This document shows, in pieces, positions 23,058 to 27,010 of a DNA stretch of 27,010 nt (the stretch's first letter is position 1; every line of letters starts with the position of its first letter). The notes under the pieces were generated by a model. That model was not told where the DNA came from. It worked only from the letters and a program-made list of their open reading frames with translations, and made no database searches. The stretch covers positions 1-27,010 of the forward strand of contig JAEXMK010000024.1 in the NCBI GenBank assembly GCA_023444445.1, read 5' to 3'. Made by a program: the position numbers and the translations under genes. Source of the stretch: Pseudomonadota bacterium (GTDB lineage Bacteria > Pseudomonadota > Alphaproteobacteria > Rhizobiales > Rhizobiaceae).

Positions 23058-24602
23058 ATGATATGCAGCACAGGGAATGGAACATTGCAGGTCGGTATCG
23101 ACATGGGAACCCTATCGGGCGGGCAGCAGGCCAAGCTCGATATTGAAGAATTGCTTGCGACGCGCCTGCTGGTGCAGGGCAATTCCGGTTCCGGCAAGTC
23201 GCATCTGCTGCGCCGGCTGCTGGAGCAATCGGCGCCATGGGTGCAGCAGGTCATCATCGATCCCGAGGGTGATTTCGTCACGCTCTCCGACAAATTCGGC
23301 CATGTTGTGGTGGATGGCGAGCGCACGGAAGCCGAGCTTGCCGGCATTGCCAACCGCATTCGCCAGCACCGCGTCTCCTGCGTGCTGACGCTGGAAGGCC
23401 TCGATATCGAACAGCAGATGCGAGCTGCGGCCGCTTTCCTCAACGGCCTGTTCGACGCCGATCGCGAATTCTGGTATCCCGTGCTTGTGGTGGTGGACGA
23501 AGCGCAGATGTTTGCGCCCTCCGTTGCTGGTGAAGTCACGGAAGATGCGCGCAAGGCCTCGCTTGGCGCGATGACCAATCTGATGTGCCGTGGTCGTAAA
23601 CGTGGTCTCGCCGGCGTCATCGCCACGCAGCGATTGGCCAAGCTTGCAAAGAACGTGGCGGCGGAAGCCTCGAACTTCCTGATGGGCCGCACTTTCCTTG
23701 ATATCGATATGGCGCGCGCGGCCGATCTTCTCGGCATGGACCGGCGGCAGGCGGAAATGTTCCGCGATCTCCAGCGGGGCAATTTCGTGGCGCTCGGCCC
23801 GGCGCTTTCGCGCCGTCCGCTGCCAATCGTCATCGGGGCGGTGGAAACCTCGGCGCGCTCCTCTTCACCGAAGCTGATGCCGCTGCCGGATGCGCCGCAG
23901 GACGTCGAAGACCTGATTTTTACGCCTGACCCGGAAGAGTTTACGCGCGCCGCGGTGCGCCGCACGCCGCCTGCACCGCGCCCGACCAACGACATTCTCG
24001 CCGAGCTTTCCCGCTCCACGCCCGCTGCCGTTGGTCCTTCGCCCGAGCCGTCGCTCCGGGCTGGCCAGCCGGAGATGACATCGGAGGAGCGCGAGGAAAA
24101 GATCGCCGCGGTGCTTGTCGAAATTCTCGACGATCCGCAATCGGCCTATCGCACCGATGCCGTACTCTATCAGGATTTTCTGGTGCGCGCCCGTATGCGC
24201 CGCATTCCCGGCACGCCGATGACGCTGGCGGAATTCCGCCGGCAGGTGGCGATTGCCCGCTCCGGCGTGGATGCGGCGATGGCGGCGAGCGAAGGCTGGC
24301 AAAAGGCGCTGGAATTGTCCATGTCCGTCTCCGATGATCTACAGGGGGTCTTCCTGCTTCTGGTCAAGGCGGCACTGGGTGAAGAGCCTTGCCCGTCAGA
24401 CGCCCGCATTGCCCGCGCCTACGGCACCCATTCCGCCCGCCGCGCGCGGCGGCGACTCGGGTATTTCGAGGTGAAGGAGGTTGTGGTGGTGCATGCCGAT
24501 TTCTCCGGCAAGCGTATCGTGGCATTTCCCGATCTCGACGCAAAAACCGCACCTGGCGACGCGGATGCGGCTGAGGATGATGCGAGGCTCGCAGCAGAGT
24601 GA
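23058..24602 (+). CDS. HerA/DUF87-like ATP-binding protein
   Basis: 514 residues from ATG 23058, chosen for GAGGGA (23045-23050) 7 bases upstream; ATG 23028 and TTG 23016 are also in frame, the last inside a terminator. The ATPase core is of the HerA/FtsK type: Walker A GNSGSGKS at residues 41-48, IIDPEGDF just after it as in HerA proteins, Walker B VLVVVDEAQ at 142-150, and a sensor-like GVIATQRLAKLAKNV with the conserved Gln-Arg. Residues from about 265 to 345 form a Pro/Ser/Ala-rich linker, and a separate C-terminal domain (about 345-500) contains RRIPGTPMTLAEFRRQVAIA. Such ATPases act as hexameric DNA pumps or helicases. The partner nuclease NurA is absent here, so the role is open: DNA repair, plasmid or phage defence, or a housekeeping function in Rhizobiales. 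Confidence 0.85.
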   Translation: MICSTGNGTLQVGIDMGTLSGGQQAKLDIEELLATRLLVQGNSGSGKSHLLRRLLEQSAPWVQQVIIDPEGDFVTLSDKFGHVVVDGERTEAELAGIANRIRQHRVSCVLTLEGLDIEQQMRAAAAFLNGLFDADREFWYPVLVVVDEAQMFAPSVAGEVTEDARKASLGAMTNLMCRGRKRGLAGVIATQRLAKLAKNVAAEASNFLMGRTFLDIDMARAADLLGMDRRQAEMFRDLQRGNFVALGPALSRRPLPIVIGAVETSARSSSPKLMPLPDAPQDVEDLIFTPDPEEFTRAAVRRTPPAPRPTNDILAELSRSTPAAVGPSPEPSLRAGQPEMTSEEREEKIAAVLVEILDDPQSAYRTDAVLYQDFLVRARMRRIPGTPMTLAEFRRQVAIARSGVDAAMAASEGWQKALELSMSVSDDLQGVFLLLVKAALGEEPCPSDARIARAYGTHSARRARRRLGYFEVKEVVVVHADFSGKRIVAFPDLDAKTAPGDADAAEDDARLAAE

Positions 24603-24606
24603 AGCG

Positions 24607-25125
24607 TTACAGGGCGAATAAATCCATCGTGAAGCGGACCGTCGTATAGAGGCCAACCACAATCAGCGTGAACAGACAAAGAAGCGCTGACACCGCCAGT
24701 GCTGAGGCCAAGCGAGGGGACTCTCGTTTTGGCTTGCGGTCGATCAGCGTTTCCAAGGGTACAATCCGTGCGCGCTGGTCTTCCGTCCATCCGAAGCGTT
24801 CGAAATCCGCCGAAGCAATAAAGTCTGCCAGATGCCTCTGCCGTCTGATTGCTGAGGGCAATGTTGCAAGAAATCGTTGCGGTTCACGTCTGCTGTTTCT
24901 GGACAGGAAGATTTCGATCGCCTCGCTGAAACGCTCGCCCCGCGCGCCGGCGCAAAACAGCATGCGTCCAGCCTCGATAAGATCATTCATTTCGAGCAGC
25001 ACTTCGCCGTATTTTTGGAGCATTTCCAGGTTTACTTCGGGATTTCGGAGGTGCCCCTGAAGAATTTCTTTAGCGCGCCAGAGCTTTTTTTCAGAAATAG
25101 CTTGATTGACGGTTTCTAATCTCAT
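24607..25125 (-). CDS. Hypothetical protein with C-terminal membrane anchor
   Basis: 172 residues. The N-terminal half is helical and tetratricopeptide-like (KLWRAKEILQGHLRNPEVNL, then EMLQKYGEVLLEMNDLIEAG), reminiscent of DUF6584-type proteins with a repeated 'gene order, amount of helices' pattern but not a firm match. Residues about 140-165 form a single membrane segment (LASALAVSALLCLFTLIVVG), leaving a short tail, so the protein is probably tail-anchored with the helical part in the cytoplasm. Base composition drops relative to the neighbours and the upstream 80 bases are very A/T-rich (TTGACA on the minus strand at 25198-25193). It converges on the HerA-like gene with a 4-base gap. No function can be assigned; it may be lineage-specific. 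Confidence 0.7.
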   Translation of the reverse strand: MRLETVNQAISEKKLWRAKEILQGHLRNPEVNLEMLQKYGEVLLEMNDLIEAGRMLFCAGARGERFSEAIEIFLSRNSRREPQRFLATLPSAIRRQRHLADFIASADFERFGWTEDQRARIVPLETLIDRKPKRESPRLASALAVSALLCLFTLIVVGLYTTVRFTMDLFAL

Positions 25126-25334
25126 TTTGAAAATAATATTCAGTTTTTGATAAGTGAAATATAGTCTATAGTAAGGTCAATTTCTATTAAGTTGTCAAAC
25201 CGAAATCTGTCGTTTTCGTCCTCACGCTATTCGCCTTCATTTCGGACTTGGCCGGGTGTTCACAGTCAGCGAAAGTGAGCCTTCCGGTCAAGCCCGAGAA
25301 CGATGGTTAAGCGCGTTGGTTCTGGATAAAGGCA

Positions 25335-25356
25335 GAGGAGGCGTTTCCGCCTCCTC
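25335..25356 (-). terminator. Hairpin past the TerC gene, probable terminator
   Basis: GAGGAGGCG (25335-25343) pairs perfectly with CGCCTCCTC (25348-25356) around TTTC, beginning 12 bases past the TerC stop on the minus strand. Only CTTTA follows the stem, so the U-tract is weak. Confidence 0.6.
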
Positions 25357-25367
25357 GTTGATTGGCC

Positions 25368-26351
25368 TTACTCGATGGCCTTTGCCTCCTTGCGCGTCGC
25401 AATCAGCGAGCCAACAATGCCGGTTGCTAGGATCGCGACGGTGACACCCAGCGAAACGGCCGGCGGGATCTTGGCGATACCGAGCATGTCGGCCACGAAA
25501 ATCTTGGAACCGACGAAGACCAGAACCGCAGCCAATGCATATTTCAGATAAGCGAAGCGGTGGATCAGGGCTGCGAGTGCGAAGTAGAGGGCGCGCAGGC
25601 CGAGGATCGCGAAGATGTTCGAGGTGTAGACGATAAACGGATCGGTGGTGATCGCGAAGATTGCCGGGATCGAATCGACTGCGAAGATCAGGTCGGCGAT
25701 TTCGACCATGATGAGCGCCAGGAAGAGCGGCGTCACGAAGGTCTTCAGCTTGCCGGTGGCCGCATCCGTTTCCTTGACGAAGAATTTTTCGCCATGCAGC
25801 TTCTCCGTTACCGGGAGGCGACTGCGCAGGAATTTCAGGATGCGGTTATTGCCGATGTCGTTTTCGTCATGGTCCGACGAAAACAGCATCTTGAGGCCGG
25901 TGAAGACGAGGAAGGCCGCAAAGAGATAAAGCACCCAGTGGAAGTTTTCGACGATGGCCGCACCGCCGGCGATCATGATGCCTCGCAGGATGATGACGCC
26001 GAGGATACCCCAGAGCAGCACGCGGTGCTGATATTGGCGGGGAATGGCGAAATAGGAGAAGATCATGGCGATGATGAAGATATTGTCCATCGCCAGGCTT
26101 TTTTCGACGACGAAGCCGGTGACATATTCCATCGCCGACTGCTGGCCGGACTGATACCAGATCCAGCCGCCAAAGGCCAAGCCGATGGCGATGTAGAAGC
26201 CCGACATCAGCAGGCTTTCACGAATGCCGATTTCCTTGGAATTCTTGTGCAGCACGCCGAGATCGAGCGCCAGGAGGCCAAGAACGAGAGAAATGAAGAC
26301 CGCCCACATCCAGGTGGGGGTGCCGAGAAAATCCGATAGAAGAAAGTCCAT
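25368..26351 (-). CDS. TerC/Alx family integral membrane protein
   Basis: 327 residues with about nine membrane segments. Family signatures are LLALDLGVLHKNSKEI, EKSLAMDNIFIIAMIFSYF, the acidic second-half motif EIADLIFAVDSIPAIFAITT, and NIFAILGLRALYFALAAL. The conserved Asp residues (LDLG, SLAMDN, EIADL, AVDSIP) line the putative metal path. The long form with EKLHGEKFFVKE in the middle loop corresponds to E. coli Alx, which exports manganese; TerC proteins have also been linked to tellurite resistance and to metal loading of exported enzymes. A manganese or similar divalent-metal function is the best guess. The ATG at 26351 has AAAGG as Shine-Dalgarno, partly inside a hairpin, which may control translation (see the leader entry). 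Divergent from rpsD. Confidence 0.92.
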   Translation of the reverse strand: MDFLLSDFLGTPTWMWAVFISLVLGLLALDLGVLHKNSKEIGIRESLLMSGFYIAIGLAFGGWIWYQSGQQSAMEYVTGFVVEKSLAMDNIFIIAMIFSYFAIPRQYQHRVLLWGILGVIILRGIMIAGGAAIVENFHWVLYLFAAFLVFTGLKMLFSSDHDENDIGNNRILKFLRSRLPVTEKLHGEKFFVKETDAATGKLKTFVTPLFLALIMVEIADLIFAVDSIPAIFAITTDPFIVYTSNIFAILGLRALYFALAALIHRFAYLKYALAAVLVFVGSKIFVADMLGIAKIPPAVSLGVTVAILATGIVGSLIATRKEAKAIE

Positions 26352-26355
26352 CAGT

Positions 26356-26428
26356 CAACCTTTAGCCGGACGAGGTTGGCTTTACGGATGGGGAACGTGT
26401 GTCAAGAATATACGTGGGCCCCAACCTT
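26356..26428 (-). promoter_or_regulatory. Candidate switchable leader of the TerC gene
   Basis: In the minus-strand RNA three complementary segments occur in order: A, AAGGTTGG (26428-26421); B, CCAACCT (26379-26373); C, AAAGGTTG (26363-26356), the last containing the Shine-Dalgarno. B can pair with C (6 bp, hiding part of the ribosome site) or with A (7 bp, freeing it). The alx genes of enterobacteria are controlled by the manganese yybP-ykoY riboswitch, but its conserved GGGGAGUAG loop is not seen here. Whether segment A is transcribed is unknown. Confidence 0.35.
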
Positions 26429-26507
26429 AACAAACTCGACATCACGTGTTGTCCGGTAACACGCCAGAGGGGCCCGAGTTCTGATCACGATGGAGAGATG
26501 GGTGGGC

Positions 26508-26549
26508 CTTTTCGCTTTTCAAGAGGAGACTTCAGAAAAAAGCGAAAAG
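26508..26549. repeat. 12-bp inverted repeat just upstream of the rpsD promoter
   Basis: CTTTTCGCTTTT (26508-26519) and AAAAGCGAAAAG (26538-26549) are perfectly complementary and separated by 18 bases. The right arm ends 6 bases before the -35 box. It could be a binding site, or a hairpin in a transcript crossing the region. No U-tract follows on either strand. Confidence 0.7.
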
Positions 26550-26555
26550 CCTTGT

Positions 26556-26584
26556 TTGACAAAACCGTGAAAGCTCTGTAGAAG
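26556..26584 (+). promoter_or_regulatory. Probable rpsD promoter
   Basis: TTGACA (26556-26561), a perfect -35, and TAGAAG (26579-26584) are 17 bases apart. Transcription would start at about 26591, leaving a 5' leader of about 210 bases before rpsD. Confidence 0.7.
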
Positions 26585-26590
26585 CCGCCC

Positions 26591-26802
26591 CAACGCCGGG
26601 CAGTGATGTCCGGTGTGTTTTGTTGACTGCCCTGCAGTTTAAGAACTGACGTTCGGCGGTCAATATCACCGACATGTCCCGTGGTTTCTCCATTTGCATG
26701 TGAGAAGCCTGTCAGAGGCCCTGAAACGGGCCTCAGAGGAGGGCGTGTTTCCTTAAACCGGTCTGGCAACAGGCCGGCATAAACCTTTGAGAAGGAAATA
26801 CG
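26591..26802 (+). promoter_or_regulatory. Long structured 5' leader of rpsD
   Basis: Three stems are readable: GGGCAGT/ACTGCCC (26598-26604 with 26626-26632), GAGGCCC/GGGCCTC (26715-26721 with 26728-26734) and CCGGTCTG/CAGGCCGG (26758-26765 with 26770-26777, GCAA tetraloop, one G·U). The last ends 13 bases before the ribosome site AAGGA. S4 controls its own synthesis through leader RNAs in several other phyla, so an autogenous S4 site is a fair inference, not shown. Confidence 0.45.
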
Positions 26803-27010
26803 ATGAGCAAGCGCGAATCGGCTAAGTATAAAATTGACCGCCGCATGGGCGAAAACATCTGGGGCCGTCCGAAGTCCCCGGTTAACCGCCGCGAATACGG
26901 CCCGGGCCAGCACGGCCAGCGCCGCAAGGGCAAGATGAGCGACTTCGGCACGCAGCTGCGCGCCAAGCAGAAGCTCAAGGGCTACTACGGCGAACTGCGC
27001 GAAAAGCAGT
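26803..27010 (+). CDS. rpsD: 30S ribosomal protein S4, N-terminal part
   Basis: The gene runs off the right edge of the window; 69 of about 205 codons are visible. The protein begins [20 protein letters not shown], followed by [20 protein letters not shown] and [20 protein letters not shown], the S4 N-terminal domain as found in alphaproteobacteria, basic and without the zinc cysteines some S4 proteins have. S4 binds 16S rRNA early in 30S assembly; the S4 RNA-binding domain lies outside the window. AAGGA at 26792-26796 precedes the ATG. In Rhizobiaceae rpsD stands alone rather than in the alpha operon, in keeping with the dedicated promoter and long leader seen here. Confidence 0.97.
   Translation, partial: MSKRESAKYKIDRRMGENIWGRPKSPVNRREYGPGQHGQRRKGKMSDFGTQLRAKQKLKGYYGELREKQ

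Larger units (their letters stand above)
26352..26802. other. 451-base divergent intergenic region between the TerC gene and rpsD
   Basis: No protein gene is convincing here. The left part (26352-26430) is the leader of the TerC gene with alternative hairpins. Position 26445-26463 has a small inverted repeat (CGTGTT with AACACG). A 12-bp dyad (26508-26549) and a promoter (26556-26584) precede rpsD, and the remaining 210 bases are its untranslated leader with several hairpins. Confidence 0.7.

Noticed and set aside
26352..26480. A canonical yybP-ykoY manganese riboswitch upstream of the TerC gene
   Set aside because: Expected because alx homologues carry it, but the conserved GGGGAGUAG loop and its partner loop could not be found on the minus strand.
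26485..26913. A 142-codon minus-strand frame crossing the rpsD leader and start
   Set aside because: It overlaps the clear start of rpsD and the rpsD promoter, and its product resembles nothing known.
1..27010. A defence island, prophage or mobile element
   Set aside because: Scanning both strands showed no integrase, transposase, capsid, toxin-antitoxin pair, tRNA attachment site or CRISPR repeats; the gene content is mostly core chromosomal.

Overview
The window reads as a piece of a Rhizobiaceae chromosome, most likely Agrobacterium or a close relative. This rests on protein-level recognition, not a database search: a rhizobial RecA with the GAAC-N7-GTAC SOS operator, eukaryote-like NADP isocitrate dehydrogenase, Usg protein, RpsD with the alphaproteobacterial N-terminus, and two intergenic palindromic elements of the kind scattered through rhizobial genomes. 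GC is high (about 60% by eye), coding density is high, and no phage, integrase, IS element, CRISPR array, tRNA or rRNA was seen.

Layout. Positions 1-1345 hold the end of an SNase-like nuclease gene overlapping a divergent Fe-S uracil-DNA glycosylase family gene, then an Lrp/AsnC regulator with a TTG start. At 1629-2594 is an orphan SsuA-type sulfonate-binding protein, followed by a palindromic repeat. On the minus strand, 2884-6746 carries a TPR-methyltransferase, usg, and an amino-acid ABC importer (binding protein, two permeases, no ATPase) with a hairpin between the binding-protein and permease genes. An OmpA-domain protein with a very long Pro/Glu/Ala/Arg-rich spacer occupies 7093-9300. 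A pseudouridine catabolic pair (psuK-psuG) is transcribed away from recA. Then come recA and alaS on the plus strand, a GST-like gene and icd on the minus strand, and a plus-strand run of a secreted hypothetical, trmJ, murI, a 31-codon membrane-peptide ORF, a DUF1127-like small protein, a LysE exporter, an EamA exporter and a HerA/DUF87-like ATPase. The window closes with a minus-strand tail-anchored hypothetical, a minus-strand TerC/Alx gene, and the start of rpsD.

Functionally this is mostly core housekeeping (recombination and SOS, tRNA charging and modification, peptidoglycan precursor, TCA cycle, 30S assembly) interspersed with amino-acid traffic: one importer, two exporter families and an Lrp-type regulator. 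No clearly new multi-gene system is visible. The best candidates for undescribed biology are RNA or peptide scale: a leader of the TerC gene with mutually exclusive pairings that could sequester its Shine-Dalgarno, a long structured rpsD leader preceded by a 12-bp dyad, the 31-residue peptide after murI, and a structured gap between the GST gene and icd.
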